From: an uncultured Isoptericola sp.
Lineage (GTDB): Bacteria; Actinomycetota; Actinomycetes; Actinomycetales; Cellulomonadaceae
Assembly: GCA_947497265.1 (NCBI GenBank)
Contig: CANMFP010000003.1
Location: 248,001 to 312,000 of the forward strand
Length of the DNA: 64,000 nucleotides
Direction of reading: 5' to 3'
The translations under genes were made by a program, and so were the position numbers. Below the pieces are notes generated by a model that had not been told where the DNA came from, did no database searches, and saw only the letters and a list, made by a program, of their open reading frames with translations. Shown here in pieces: positions 1 to 9,183 of this stretch. How positions within the stretch are numbered: position 1 is the stretch's first letter; each line of letters begins with the position of its first letter.

Positions 1-1
1 C

Positions 2-1027
2 GACGTGGCGCGCGCCGCGGGCGTCTCCGCGATGACCGTCTCCAACGTCCTCACCGGGCGGCGGCGCGTCAGCCCCGCCACCCGGTCACGCGTGGAGCAG
101 GCCGCCACCCACCTCGGCTACGAGCTGAACCTCACCGCCCGCCATCTGCGGGCCGGGCGCACCGACACCGTCGCGCTCGTCGTCCCGCACTTCGACCACC
201 CCTACTTCGGCGAGCTCGCCGCCCGCCTCGCAGGACTCCTCGCGGCGGAGGACCGCCACCTCGTCGTCGAGCAGACCGGGGCCAGCCGCGAGGCCGAGCT
301 CGCCGCCGTCGCCCGCGCACGCGCCCGGTGGCAGCTCTACGACGGCGTGGTGCTCTCCGCCGTCGGGATGACCGCCGCCGACCTCGACGCCATGCACACC
401 TCCGTCCCCCTCGTGCTGCTCGGCGAGCAGGAGATGTCCGCCCGCTACGCCCACGTCCGGATGGACAACGTCGGCGGCGCCCGCCTCGCCACCGCGCACC
501 TGCTGGCCGCCGGAGCGCGCCGCATCGCCGTCGTCGGCGGCGCCGAACCCTCCGCCGAGGCCGGCATGATGCCCGCACGCACCCTCGGATGGTCGCTCGC
601 CCACGACGACGCCGGGGTGCAGGCCGCGCCGGAGCTCATCGTCCGCGCGCCCGCCGACCTCACCTCCGGCCGCGACGCCGTCCGCCGGATCGTGCGCGAA
701 GGGCTCGACCTCGACGCCGTGCTCGCCGTCACCGACTCCCTCGCCGTCGGCGTCCTCGCCGGTCTCGCCGAGGCCGGACGGCGGGTGCCCGACGACGTCC
801 AGGTGGTCGGGTTCGACAACCTCGCCTCGTCCGAGTTCACCGTCCCCGCCCTGTCGACGGTGGACCCCGGCCACGAGTGGTTGGCCACCGAGACGCTGCG
901 GCTCCTCGAGGCCGCGATCGCGCGCGGCCCGGCAGCAGCGGCCGACGGCGCAGCGGACGTGCCGCAGCACGTCACGGCACCCGCGCGCCTCGTCCTGCGC
1001 GGCACGACCCGGGACCACCGCGACTGA
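2..1027 (+). CDS. LacI-family transcriptional regulator (5' end cut by window)
   Basis: This is a DNA-binding sugar-type repressor. The frame is already open at the window edge and begins in the middle of the LacI helix-turn-helix (DVARAAGVSAMTVSNVL), so only a few N-terminal residues are missing. The GTG at position 5 is an internal Val codon, not the start. After the hinge (ARHLRAGRTDTVALVVP) comes a periplasmic-binding-protein-like effector domain to the C-terminus (VVGFDNLASSEF, then LSTVDPGHEWLA). The effector is unknown because the genes it would control lie upstream, outside the window. The next gene is on the opposite strand, 13 bases away. Family assignment is secure and the ligand is not. 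Confidence 0.93.
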   Translation, partial: DVARAAGVSAMTVSNVLTGRRRVSPATRSRVEQAATHLGYELNLTARHLRAGRTDTVALVVPHFDHPYFGELAARLAGLLAAEDRHLVVEQTGASREAELAAVARARARWQLYDGVVLSAVGMTAADLDAMHTSVPLVLLGEQEMSARYAHVRMDNVGGARLATAHLLAAGARRIAVVGGAEPSAEAGMMPARTLGWSLAHDDAGVQAAPELIVRAPADLTSGRDAVRRIVREGLDLDAVLAVTDSLAVGVLAGLAEAGRRVPDDVQVVGFDNLASSEFTVPALSTVDPGHEWLATETLRLLEAAIARGPAAAADGAADVPQHVTAPARLVLRGTTRDHRD

Positions 1028-1040
1028 GGACGCGACGGCG

Positions 1041-1412
1041 TCAGGCGCCGGCGGGCTGCTCCTCACGGATGATCGGGATGCGGCCACCCATGCCCACCAT
1101 GTCGAGCACCTCGATCACGGCGTCGGAAGGCTCGAGCAGCTGGACCGGCGAGCCGGTCTCCTGGCCGAGCATGTAGATCTGCAGGATGAAAGCCACCCCG
1201 GACGAGTCGAGGAACGTGACGTCACGGACGTCCAGCACGATCGGGGTCGCCGAACGACGGGCCACGACGGTGGCCATCGCGTCGCTCGCCGCCTCCCGCA
1301 ACGCAGCGTCCACCTCGCCCCACAAGGTCAGGTAGGTACCTTCCTCCTGCTGCTGGCAGGCGATGCCGGACCCAGGGTCGGGCTCGAGTTCTGTGCTGTG
1401 GTCGGTATCCAT
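1041..1412 (-). CDS. STAS-domain anti-sigma factor antagonist
   Basis: This 123-residue single-domain protein is of the SpoIIAA/RsbV type. Proteins of this family bind an anti-sigma kinase when unphosphorylated and so free an alternative sigma factor. The conserved phosphorylation loop is visible as VTFLDSSGVAF, with the likely target Ser at about residue 70. The first 25 residues are a polar extension before the STAS fold. No kinase or sigma factor gene is adjacent, so its partner must be elsewhere. It lies 128 bases downstream of the ybaK-like gene on the same strand and could be read from that transcript or from its own promoter. Family confident, pathway inferred. Confidence 0.88.
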   Translation of the reverse strand: MDTDHSTELEPDPGSGIACQQQEEGTYLTLWGEVDAALREAASDAMATVVARRSATPIVLDVRDVTFLDSSGVAFILQIYMLGQETGSPVQLLEPSDAVIEVLDMVGMGGRIPIIREEQPAGA

Positions 1413-1540
1413 GGGGTGTCAGGCTCCCGTAGTGCCGTCGGCGACCGTGGTGGCGCTTCTCCCCCCGTCGAAGGCCATGGTCGAGTGTTCACCGGTCTCG
1501 TGGATTCGTCCAGTGGAACCGGACGATCATTGCCCGAGGC

Positions 1541-2038
1541 TCACGACCCGGGAGGTGGATCCGGGTCGGTGACGTCAGCGACCTCGGCGCCGAGCACCCG
1601 GATGAGGTCGTCGGCGTCGAGCGTCGCGGCGACGCCGTGACCTCCCGCACCGACCGACACGCGCCCCGCACCAGCGACGGAGGCGTCGGCGACGACCGGC
1701 CAAGCGGTCGACGCACCAAAAGGGGTGATCGTTCCACGCTCGTAGCCCGTGACCTCCCGGGCCACGTCGGCGTCCGGCATCGACAGCCGGTTCACACCGA
1801 GCAGCGACCTCAGCCGTGCCCAGGCGATCGTCCGGCCGCCCGGGACCAGCACGAACAGGAAGTCGTCCGCCCCGCGACGCACCACGAGGGTCTTGAGGAT
1901 CTGGTGCGGCTCGAGCCCGCGCGCCGTGGCAGCCTCCGCGAGGGAGCCGACACGACCGTGCCGGGTGAGCTCGAACTCGACCCCGGACGCCACCAGGCCG
2001 CGGCGCGCGCGTGCCTCGGTGTCCGACCCGGTCATCAT
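1541..2038 (-). CDS. YbaK/EbsC-type aminoacyl-tRNA deacylase
   Basis: This 165-residue protein belongs to the YbaK/ProX editing-domain family, whose members hydrolyse mischarged tRNAs such as Cys- or Ala-tRNA(Pro). Typical features are the early Val-x-Phe-Glu-Leu strand, the LKTLVVRRG segment carrying the conserved Lys, the GG..IAWARLR stretch and the late GYERGTITPFG motif. The ATG at 2038 was chosen because it overlaps the stop of the upstream DUF2087 gene as ATGA, giving translational coupling. A longer open frame upstream is only read-through of the neighbour. Substrate specificity cannot be read from the sequence. Confidence 0.88.
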   Translation of the reverse strand: MMTGSDTEARARRGLVASGVEFELTRHGRVGSLAEAATARGLEPHQILKTLVVRRGADDFLFVLVPGGRTIAWARLRSLLGVNRLSMPDADVAREVTGYERGTITPFGASTAWPVVADASVAGAGRVSVGAGGHGVAATLDADDLIRVLGAEVADVTDPDPPPGS

Positions 2039-2370
2039 GCTTCCCCCAGGACGCGCTGCGCGGTCGCCGCCGCGTCCACCGGCCCGTCGTGCTCCGTGCG
2101 TTCCGTGCGCCAGTACTCGGCGCCGTCCCGCGTCCGGGCGACCAGCCCGAGATCGATCATGGCGCGGCGCAGACCGACCGGATCGTCCGCCAGCTCGGCG
2201 AGCCGGTCCGTGAGCTCGCGCTCGGTCCACGGCTCGAGCAGGCGCGGCATCGCGAGCGTCGCGAGGTACCGCGTGACGGCCCGCTTGTCACGCCATCGTC
2301 GCGGGCTGCGCCGGAGCCGTCCGTCGTCCAGGAACCGGCGAGGGTCCCCGGCGGGCTGCTGGTCGGTCAC
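2035..2370 (-). CDS. DUF2087 domain protein
   Basis: This 111-residue cytoplasmic protein has the DUF2087 pattern: FLDDGRLRRSPRRWRDK, then a winged-helix-like segment (WTERELTDRLAEL) and the closing RRAMIDLGLVAR...YWRTE. Members are often fused to or next to transcription regulators and are thought to bind nucleic acid, but no biochemical role is established. It starts with GTG at 2370, overlapping the stop of the VanY-type gene (GTGA), and its own stop overlaps the start of the ybaK-like gene (ATGA). The three genes are therefore probably translated in series. Confidence 0.82.
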   Translation of the reverse strand: MTDQQPAGDPRRFLDDGRLRRSPRRWRDKRAVTRYLATLAMPRLLEPWTERELTDRLAELADDPVGLRRAMIDLGLVARTRDGAEYWRTERTEHDGPVDAAATAQRVLGEA

Positions 2371-4655
2371 GAGATCCTCAGGCCCTGGGCGTCGGCGTCG
2401 TCCGAGTCCGCGTCGTCACGTCCCAGAGGGCTCTGCAGGAGCGACTGCGGCCTCGGCTCGGGCGCGTCGTCCTCCGTGCAGTCCGGCTCCTGCTCGGAAC
2501 GCTCCTCGTCCGCGAGCTGCTTCTCGTCCGCCGGCTGCTCTTCCGCGGCAAGTTCCTCCTCGCAGAGCTCGTCGGCGGGCGGCTCGTCGGCAGGCGGCTC
2601 CGTCGGCTCGGGCGACGGCTCGTCGGCGGGCGGCTCGGTCGGCTCGGTCGGCACGGGCGAGGGCGTCGGCTCCGTCGGTGTCGGTGTCGGCGACGGCGAC
2701 GGCGACGGCTTGTCGGCAGGCGGCTTGGTCGGCGTGGGCGTCGGCTTGGGCTTGGGCTTGGGCTTCGGGTCCTTCTTGTCGCCGTTGCCCTTCTTGTTCT
2801 TGTCCTTGCCCTTGTCCTTCTTGTCCTTCTTGCCGTCCTTCTTGTTCTTCTTGTCGCCGTCCTTCTTCTTGCCGTCCTTCGAGTCCCCGGAGTCCTTCTT
2901 GCCGTCCGACCCGCCCGTCGAGTCGCCACCGGACCCGTTGCCGTCCGACGACCCGCCACCGGTGGAGGAGCCGCCGTCCGTGGCGAAGTCGTCCGTCGAG
3001 GTGGCGCGGTCCGGGATCGGGCCGGCGGCGAAGAACTCGAAGTGCCACGGCTCGGGCTTGCTGCCGTCGAGGCGCGCCCAGGCGGGGTTGTCCCAGCCGT
3101 AGTCCGGCCCGTTGACCCGCAGCCACGCGTACTCGGCGGACCGGCCGCCCGAGATCGGGGTGGAGAGGTCCAGGGCGAGACCCCAGCCATGGTTCGACGT
3201 GCCGGGCACGGCGGCCAGGTGGGGCTTCGCTGCACGCACCGCGACCTGTGAGGCGTACGAGCGGTAGGAGTCCGTGATGGGGATGTTCGTGCCGAACCGT
3301 CCGCGGTAGGCCTCGTTGAGCGCTTCGAGCTGCAGCGCGGCGTCGCACCGGAGCATGTGGCCGGGCGCCCACGGGACGGCGCACAGCACCGACGTGGGGA
3401 TCCGGCCGTTGCTGTAGCCCGCCGTCGAGGTGGCGTGCTGATCGACGACCGAGCGCAGCGCCTGCGACAGCGAGTTGGCCGCGGCGTCCAGCGGGAGGCC
3501 GCCCGCGGTGACCGGGGTGCCGTCGCTCAGCACGAAGGTCCCGTCGGGCAGCTCGGTGACCGACGGGCGGATGTCGACGACGTAGCCCGCTGCCGCCGGG
3601 TCGAGGAGCGTGGAAAGACGCGTCGCCGCCACCACCACGTCGTCGAACGTGACGGCGTCGTCCACGTGCTCGTGCTCGACGTCGCCCTCCACCCCGAGCG
3701 TCTCCTCGGCACCGGGCTCCTCGGCATCGGGCTCCTCGGCACCGCCGAAGCCGCCGGCCGTCGAGGGCATCTCCGGCTCGGCCGAGGCGTCCTCCTCGTC
3801 GGACCCGGAACCGCCCCCTGCTGCGCCGTCGTCCGGCAGGACCGGGCTCGCGACCCGCAGCGCCCCGTCGCCCTGGAGCAGCTGGTCCAGCGTGGGGAGC
3901 CGGAGGCTCGGCACGTCGACCGGCTCGATGGGCTCCAGGTCCGCCGTCGACCGCGGCCCACCGGTGTCACCGGCCGCGCCGTACTCGATCTCGGGGTCCC
4001 CGGCGTCCGCGAGGTCCTCCGGGCGCACCGACCCGCCGTCGTCGTCCGCGGGCTCGTCGACCTCGGCGGGCGGCCGCAGCTCGTCGCTGCCGAAGTCCTC
4101 GGGGTCGCCGAAGGGGACGTCGCCCGCGGGCTCGCCGGCCGGGTCCGGCGCCGTCGGTTCGTCGGCGGGCTCGTCCGGTACGGCGTCGGCGACGTCCTCG
4201 CGCTGCTGGGGGACGCCGACCCGTGGCGCGACGGCGGCGTCCCGCTGGGCGACGTAGATGCTCAGCAGGGTGCCGAGCTCCGCTGCGGCCTGCTGCACCT
4301 CTGGGTCGAGCGCGCGGCCCGAGTCCACGGCGGCCAGCTCGGCCCGCTCGACCACGTCGAGGATCTGGCCCACCGTCTTCGGGCCGGTCGACGTCGAGGC
4401 GCCGACGACGCCCACGACCACCGGCTCGGTGTCGACGGGCGCGGTGAACTCAGGGTGCTCGGTGAAGTCGTTCCAGGGAAGGTCGGAGACCGAGCCGGCC
4501 ATGATGCCGGCGGCGAGGGTCAGAGCAGCCGCACCGGCGCCGACGGTGCGCAGGACCGAGCGGCCTCGCTCGGCGGACGCGGGCCGGCGCGGCACGGAGC
4601 CGTCGACGCTCTCGGCGTCACGTCCTCCCAGGTCACCGTTCTGCTCGACCGCCAC
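2367..4655 (-). CDS. Membrane-anchored VanY-type D-alanyl-D-alanine carboxypeptidase with long charged/Pro-rich tail
   Basis: This predicted cell-wall enzyme trims D-Ala from peptidoglycan stem peptides. One hydrophobic segment near residues 35-58 would act as signal anchor. A long acidic region follows (to about residue 420). The VanY-type zinc peptidase domain lies at about 425-545: SYRSYASQ, the ligand-bearing [12 protein letters not shown] and the distal PEPWHFEFF. The last 200 residues are low complexity, first Gly/Ser/Lys/Asp-rich with repeated KKDGKK blocks, then Pro/Thr/Glu-rich, ending in an acidic tail. The GTG at 4655 was chosen because AGAAGGG sits 6 bases upstream. ATG at 4694 is the main alternative. 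The tail resembles a wall-spanning or wall-binding linker. Confidence 0.85.
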   Translation of the reverse strand: MAVEQNGDLGGRDAESVDGSVPRRPASAERGRSVLRTVGAGAAALTLAAGIMAGSVSDLPWNDFTEHPEFTAPVDTEPVVVGVVGASTSTGPKTVGQILDVVERAELAAVDSGRALDPEVQQAAAELGTLLSIYVAQRDAAVAPRVGVPQQREDVADAVPDEPADEPTAPDPAGEPAGDVPFGDPEDFGSDELRPPAEVDEPADDDGGSVRPEDLADAGDPEIEYGAAGDTGGPRSTADLEPIEPVDVPSLRLPTLDQLLQGDGALRVASPVLPDDGAAGGGSGSDEEDASAEPEMPSTAGGFGGAEEPDAEEPGAEETLGVEGDVEHEHVDDAVTFDDVVVAATRLSTLLDPAAAGYVVDIRPSVTELPDGTFVLSDGTPVTAGGLPLDAAANSLSQALRSVVDQHATSTAGYSNGRIPTSVLCAVPWAPGHMLRCDAALQLEALNEAYRGRFGTNIPITDSYRSYASQVAVRAAKPHLAAVPGTSNHGWGLALDLSTPISGGRSAEYAWLRVNGPDYGWDNPAWARLDGSKPEPWHFEFFAAGPIPDRATSTDDFATDGGSSTGGGSSDGNGSGGDSTGGSDGKKDSGDSKDGKKKDGDKKNKKDGKKDKKDKGKDKNKKGNGDKKDPKPKPKPKPTPTPTKPPADKPSPSPSPTPTPTEPTPSPVPTEPTEPPADEPSPEPTEPPADEPPADELCEEELAAEEQPADEKQLADEERSEQEPDCTEDDAPEPRPQSLLQSPLGRDDADSDDADAQGLRIS

Positions 4656-4834
4656 GCGGAACCCTTCTGCCAGCCGCTGTGCTGCACGACGCATCCTCGC
4701 ACACCAACGTGACCAGATGCTGCGGGCAACGTCCCCCCAAGAACCACTGTGCGGCACCGCGACGAGTCCCGCCAGTCCTCCCAACCACCGTTCACCCGGA
4801 ACCGTCCAGGTCCGCCCGAGGGCACACTGGACCC

Positions 4835-5626
4835 ATGAGCAGGCCCTCCGCATCGACGCCCCCGAGCATCGACCTGAACAGCGATCTCGGTGAGCGGTCC
4901 GAGCGGTCCGCCGTCCGGGACGACGCCCGCATGCTCGCCGTCGTCTCCAGCGCGAACGTGGCGTGCGGATTCCACGCCGGGGACCCCGCGACGATGCGCC
5001 GCACGGTCCGCGGAGCGGTCACCCACGGGGTCGCGATCGGCGCGCACGTCGCCTACCGGGACCGTGCCGGGTTCGGTCGCCGGTCGATGGACGTGCCCAG
5101 CGACGAGCTGCGCGCCGACGTCGTCTACCAGCTCGGCGCGCTGCAGGCTGTCGCCGCGGCCGAGGGCACGCGGGTGCGGTACGTCAAGCCGCACGGTGCG
5201 CTGTACAACACGGCGGCCACCGACGAGCGGGTCGCGGTCGACGTCGCGGCGGCGGTCGCCGCCGTGGACCCGGCCCTGGTGGTGCTCGGCCTGCCCGGCA
5301 GCGTCGCCCTGGCCGCCGCGGCCGACGCCGGGCTCGCGACCATGTCGGAGGCGTTCGCCGACCGCGCGTACACCGCAGCCGGGACCCTCGTGCCCCGCGG
5401 CACGCCCGGCGCAGTGCTCGACGACGCCGAGGAGGTCGCCGCCCGCATGCTGCGGCTCGTCGCGTCCGGCCTCGTCACCGCCGTGGACGGCACCGACGTC
5501 CTGGTGCAGGCCGACTCCGTGTGCGTGCACGGCGACACCCCGGGTGCGGTCATGATGGCCGAGCGGGTGCGCGAGGTGCTCGCCGGCGCCGGCGTCCAAC
5601 TCCGATCCTTCGTCGAGGGCACGTGA
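4835..5626 (+). CDS. pxpA: 5-oxoprolinase subunit A (LamB/YcsF family)
   Basis: This 263-residue protein is PxpA, part of the ATP-dependent PxpABC enzyme that opens 5-oxoproline to glutamate. Hallmarks are the N-terminal IDLNSDLGE motif, [10 protein letters not shown], the [15 protein letters not shown] loop, [10 protein letters not shown] and the C-terminal [16 protein letters not shown]. The ATG at 4835 places the family N-terminus correctly and leaves 179 bases for divergent promoters with the VanY gene. Its TGA overlaps the GTG start of the pxpBC fusion, so subunits are translationally coupled. Confidence 0.95.
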   Translation: MSRPSASTPPSIDLNSDLGERSERSAVRDDARMLAVVSSANVACGFHAGDPATMRRTVRGAVTHGVAIGAHVAYRDRAGFGRRSMDVPSDELRADVVYQLGALQAVAAAEGTRVRYVKPHGALYNTAATDERVAVDVAAAVAAVDPALVVLGLPGSVALAAAADAGLATMSEAFADRAYTAAGTLVPRGTPGAVLDDAEEVAARMLRLVASGLVTAVDGTDVLVQADSVCVHGDTPGAVMMAERVREVLAGAGVQLRSFVEGT

Positions 5627-7230
5627 GCGTGCGGGTCCGGGTCGCCCGGGACGACGTGCTGCTCGTGGAGGTCGCCGACCTGGCGGCCGCCACCGCTTTG
5701 CACCGCTCTCTGTCGAGCGCCCCGGTGCCCGGCGTCGGGCAGCCGGTGCCAGGGGCCCGGACGGTCCTGGTGCCGTTCGACCCGCGGGTCCTCCCCGCCA
5801 CGACGCTCGCCGCTGAGCTGCGCGCGCGGGCCGAGGTGCCGCCGTCGGGCACGGAGCAGCCAGGACGTCTCGTGGAGGTGCCCACGGTGTACGACGGCGC
5901 CGACCTGGACGGCGTCGCGGCCCACCACGGGTGGAGCGTGGCCGAGGTGGTGCGCCGGCACACGGGCGCCCGCTGGACGGTGGGGTTCGTGGGCTTCGCG
6001 CCCGGGTTCGGCTACCTCGTGGGCGACGACCCGGGGCTGGTGGTGCCGCGGCGGGCGAGCCCGCGCACGCGTGTCCCGGCGGGAGCGGTGGCCCTCGCCG
6101 GGCCGTACTCCGGCGTCTACCCGCGCGAGAGCCCGGGCGGCTGGCAGATCGTCGGGCGCACCGCCGTCGTCACCTGGGACGAACGGCGGGACCCGCCCGC
6201 GCTCTGGGTCCCGGGCGACCGCGTGCGGTTCGTGGCGGTGCGAGAGTCGGTGCGCGGTGTCTCGGCTCCGTTCGGCACTTCCGGCTCCGTTCGGCAGTCC
6301 GGACTGCCGAACGGAGCCGGAAGTGCCGAACGCGGCGCGCTGGAGGTGCTCGACCCGGGAGTGCAGACCCTCGTGCAGGACCTCGGCCGCCCCGGCCGGG
6401 CGGACCTCGGCGTCGCGACCTCCGGAGCCGCCGACCCCCGCAGCCTGCGCGCCGCGAACCGCGCCGTCGGCAACCCCGTCGACGCCGCCGCCCTGGAGAC
6501 TCTCGGCGGCCTGCGGCTCCGGGCGCACGGCCCCGTCGTGGTCGCCGTCACCGGCGCTCCCACCCCGCTCAGCACGGTGCCCGACGGCGGAGGCCCCGCC
6601 CGCCCGCACCGCCTCGGCCAGGCGTTCGCGCTGGCCGACGGCGACGAGCTGTCGATCGGGACGCCGACGCGCGGGCTGCGCAGCTACCTGGCGCTGCGAG
6701 GCGGCCTCGACGTGCCGGCCGTGCTGGGCTCACGTGCCACCGACGTCCTCGCCGGGCTGGGCCCCGACCCGGTGCGCGCCGGCACCCTGCTGCCCGCCGG
6801 GCCACCGCCGTCGGCCGCCGTGGCCCTGACCACGACGGGCGCGCCCGACCCGGCCACCCTGCCTGCACCGGGCGACGTCGCGACGCTGCCGCTGGTGCTC
6901 GGCCCGCGCGACGACTGGTTCACCCCCGAGGCTCTGCGGCTGCTCACCGAGCAGGAGTGGGAGGTCACGGCGCGGTCCAACCGCGTGGGGCTCCGGCTCG
7001 CCGGGGCGGCGCCGCTGGACCGGCGCTCCGCCGTCGCGCACGCCGAGCTGCCCAGCGAGGGCTGCGTCACCGGAGCGCTGCAGGTGCCGCCCGACGGCCA
7101 GCCGGTCCTGTTCCTCTCCGACCACCCCCTCACCGGGGGATACCCCGTCGTGGCCGCGGTGCCGACGGCAGACCTGTGGGTGGCCGGCCAGATGCCGCCC
7201 GGCGCCCGGCTGCGCTTCCGTGTGACGTGA
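5623..7230 (+). CDS. pxpBC: Fused 5-oxoprolinase subunits B and C (KipI-KipA type)
   Basis: The 535-residue product joins PxpB (about residues 1-212; [29 protein letters not shown]-like segment and the final VRFVAV strand) to PxpC (about 238-535; [19 protein letters not shown] to [15 protein letters not shown]). Together with PxpA it hydrolyses 5-oxoproline. The GTG at 5623 overlaps the pxpA stop. The joint between the two halves (about residues 214-237) is not protein-like. It is the translation of a perfect 64-base palindrome, suggesting that separate genes were joined when the hairpin became read-through. Confidence 0.93.
   Translation: MSVRVRVARDDVLLVEVADLAAATALHRSLSSAPVPGVGQPVPGARTVLVPFDPRVLPATTLAAELRARAEVPPSGTEQPGRLVEVPTVYDGADLDGVAAHHGWSVAEVVRRHTGARWTVGFVGFAPGFGYLVGDDPGLVVPRRASPRTRVPAGAVALAGPYSGVYPRESPGGWQIVGRTAVVTWDERRDPPALWVPGDRVRFVAVRESVRGVSAPFGTSGSVRQSGLPNGAGSAERGALEVLDPGVQTLVQDLGRPGRADLGVATSGAADPRSLRAANRAVGNPVDAAALETLGGLRLRAHGPVVVAVTGAPTPLSTVPDGGGPARPHRLGQAFALADGDELSIGTPTRGLRSYLALRGGLDVPAVLGSRATDVLAGLGPDPVRAGTLLPAGPPPSAAVALTTTGAPDPATLPAPGDVATLPLVLGPRDDWFTPEALRLLTEQEWEVTARSNRVGLRLAGAAPLDRRSAVAHAELPSEGCVTGALQVPPDGQPVLFLSDHPLTGGYPVVAAVPTADLWVAGQMPPGARLRFRVT
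6269..6332. repeat. Perfect 64-bp palindrome inside pxpBC
   Basis: Bases 6269-6300 are the exact reverse complement of 6301-6332, with no loop. The arm itself holds a tandem repeat (GGCTCCGTTCGGCA at 6264 and again at 6283). The centre CGGCAGTCCGGACTGCCG is shared with the palindrome at 25584-25641. It sits exactly between the PxpB and PxpC domains and is read in frame as a Gly/Ser-rich linker. Confidence 0.95.
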
Positions 7231-7304
7231 GTGTGCGCAAGATCTCCACGGACTCTTTGTCCACAACCACACACATCGCGCAAGGTCGCGGGCAGGATAG
7301 GGGC

Positions 7305-7772
7305 ATGACGTCAACGACGACCAGCACGACGACCGGTCGAGCACCGGGCCGCGCCGCAGCGGCCGGACTGCTCGCCGTCACCCTCACCCTCGGTGCCTGC
7401 TCCGTCCCCCACGACGTCGAGCGGTACATCGCCGATGCCCAGGTCCAGGCCGACAGCCTCGACGCCGACCTCCAGCAGCTCGCGGACCAGACCTCCGAGC
7501 TCACCACACTCGGGGAGGACGTCACGAACGCCGTCGACTCTGCACAGGCCGCCACCGACGAAGCCCGCTCCGCCCTCGACAAGGCCGCGGAGTCGTCCGA
7601 CGGCGCCGTCGTGGCGCTCGCGGACGCCCAGGTCGCGCTCGAGGCCGCCTCCGCCGAGGTGAGCTACGTGATCGCGAACGCCGACGCCAGCCCCGAGGTC
7701 GTCACCGCCCTCACCGAGCTGCAGGAGCAGATCAACGCGCTGCGGGGCCAGACGGAGAACGCCGGCGAGTAG
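7305..7772 (+). CDS. Small lipoprotein with coiled-coil helix
   Basis: This 155-residue product has a Thr/Ser-rich n-region, a hydrophobic stretch AAGLLAVTLTL and a lipobox LGAC, so it should be lipid-anchored outside the membrane at the Cys near residue 31. The mature part is one long amphipathic helix rich in Ala, Asp, Leu and Gln (repeated heptads such as LADQTSEL and ALDKAAESSDGA). No enzyme motif is present and I do not recognise a named family. It begins 74 bases after pxpBC and ends 4 bases before the convergent M20 hydrolase gene. Confidence 0.8.
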   Translation: MTSTTTSTTTGRAPGRAAAAGLLAVTLTLGACSVPHDVERYIADAQVQADSLDADLQQLADQTSELTTLGEDVTNAVDSAQAATDEARSALDKAAESSDGAVVALADAQVALEAASAEVSYVIANADASPEVVTALTELQEQINALRGQTENAGE

Positions 7773-7776
7773 GGCC

Positions 7777-9063
7777 TCAGGCCGGCCGCCGCCGGCCGAG
7801 CCACTCCCGCGCCGCGGCGACCAGGAGGTCCACGCCGAGCTCCAGCGTGGGCTCGGGCACCGGCGCGAAGAACGGTGAGTGGTTCGGCGCGACCTCCGCG
7901 GGCAGGTTGCCCATGCTGGCCGTCGACGGGTCGAAGCCCTCGAACAGCGCGGCATCGAAGCCGCCCAGGAACCAGTACACGAGCGGGGCGTCCGCTGCGG
8001 CCGCCAGGACGCCGACGTCCTCCGAACCCGCGAGCGGCGGCAGCTCCACGACGGCGGGCCGCCCGCCCGCGGACTCGATCGTCGCGCGGCGGGCCTCGAG
8101 CGAGCGTTCGAGCGCGGAGCGGGTGCGCCCGGCGGCCTCCGGGTCGTTCACGGTGGCGCCGAACGTCGAGACCTGCTCGTACTCCGGCGGCTGCGGGGCG
8201 CCCGACGCCACCGCCTCGGCGTCGACGATGCGGTGGATGGCGGCGAGCACGCGCTCGCGCACGGCCTCGTCGAACGTGCGGACGTTGACCAGCAGCTCCG
8301 CGCGGTCCGGGATGATGTTCGCCTGCGTGCCGGCGCGGACCGCACCGACCGTCACCACCGCCGCCTCCCGCGCTCCGACCTCGCGCGCCACGATCCCCTG
8401 CAGCCGCTGGATCGTCGCGGCCGCCATGAGGACCGGGTCGACTGCGCCCTCCGGGCTGGACCCGTGCCCGCCGCGCCCGTGCAGGACGATCCGCATCGAG
8501 TCGGCGGCGGCCATGGCGGTGCCCGGCGTGAGGTTGACCGTCCCGACCGGGAGCGGCATGACGTGCTGGCCAAGTACGACGTCGGGCGTGCCGATCCGCG
8601 CGTACAGGCCGTCGTCGACCATGGCTCGTGCGCCGGCGCCGACCTCCTCCGCCGGCTGGAAGAGCACCTGGAGCGTGCCCGACCACTCCTCGCGGCGCTC
8701 GGCCAGGTGGGCTGCCGCGCCGAGGAGGCACGTCACGTGGACGTCGTGCCCGCAGGCGTGCATGGTCGGCGTCTCGCGCCCGTCCGGCAGGGTGGCGGTG
8801 TCCGTCGAGGCGTAGGGCAGGTCGGTGCGCTCCGCGACGGGCAGGCCGTCCATGTCGGCGCGGAGCAGCACCGTGGGGCCGTCGCCGTTCGCCAGGACGC
8901 CGACGACGCCGGTACCCCCGATGCGGTCGTGCACCGCGAAGCCCGCCGTGCGCAGGCGATCGGCGACGACGCCCGCCGTGCGGTGCTCGGCGAACGCGAG
9001 CTCGGGATGCGCGTGCAGGTCGGTGTAGACCGCGGTGAGCTCCGCGGCGGTGAGGGCGCTCAT
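7777..9063 (-). CDS. M20-family amidohydrolase (hippurate hydrolase/N-acyl-amino-acid deacylase type)
   Basis: This 428-residue cytoplasmic metal-dependent hydrolase removes acyl groups from amino acids or similar amides. Motifs are HAHPELAFAEHRT, VLLRADMDGLP, the metal-binding ACGHDVHVT, the catalytic EEVGAGA and late QHVMPLPVGT. The ATG at 9063 matches the family N-terminus. Upstream codons would run through the HAIR operator at 9127 and were excluded. It is divergent from hsp20 and convergent with the lipoprotein gene. The exact substrate is unknown. A second, more distant M20 gene lies just downstream at 9677. Confidence 0.9.
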   Translation of the reverse strand: MSALTAAELTAVYTDLHAHPELAFAEHRTAGVVADRLRTAGFAVHDRIGGTGVVGVLANGDGPTVLLRADMDGLPVAERTDLPYASTDTATLPDGRETPTMHACGHDVHVTCLLGAAAHLAERREEWSGTLQVLFQPAEEVGAGARAMVDDGLYARIGTPDVVLGQHVMPLPVGTVNLTPGTAMAAADSMRIVLHGRGGHGSSPEGAVDPVLMAAATIQRLQGIVAREVGAREAAVVTVGAVRAGTQANIIPDRAELLVNVRTFDEAVRERVLAAIHRIVDAEAVASGAPQPPEYEQVSTFGATVNDPEAAGRTRSALERSLEARRATIESAGGRPAVVELPPLAGSEDVGVLAAAADAPLVYWFLGGFDAALFEGFDPSTASMGNLPAEVAPNHSPFFAPVPEPTLELGVDLLVAAAREWLGRRRPA

Positions 9064-9126
9064 GCCGCCATCCTGCCCTGCCGACCCGCGACCGTCGCCG
9101 CACGTACGCCGTGGGCGAAACCGGAA

Positions 9127-9147
9127 ATTGAGTCGGCACGACTCAAG
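9127..9147. promoter_or_regulatory. HAIR operator (HspR-binding inverted repeat)
   Basis: ATTGAGT-N7-ACTCAAG matches the actinobacterial HAIR consensus CTTGAGT-N7-ACTCAAG with one substitution. It lies 37 bases before the hsp20 start codon, where HspR represses chaperone genes in this phylum. hspR itself is not in the window. Confidence 0.88.
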
Positions 9148-9183
9148 TTGCACCCCTCAGCACCACCCACCCGAGGAGGAATC

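Noticed and set aside
5-7. GTG at position 5 as the start of the first gene
   Set aside because: It is a Val codon inside the LacI helix-turn-helix; the true start lies before the window.
2700-2960. The Lys-rich tail of the VanY protein as a frameshift product
   Set aside because: Codon-position pattern continues and both Lys and Pro/Thr blocks are repeated in frame, so it is a real low-complexity region.
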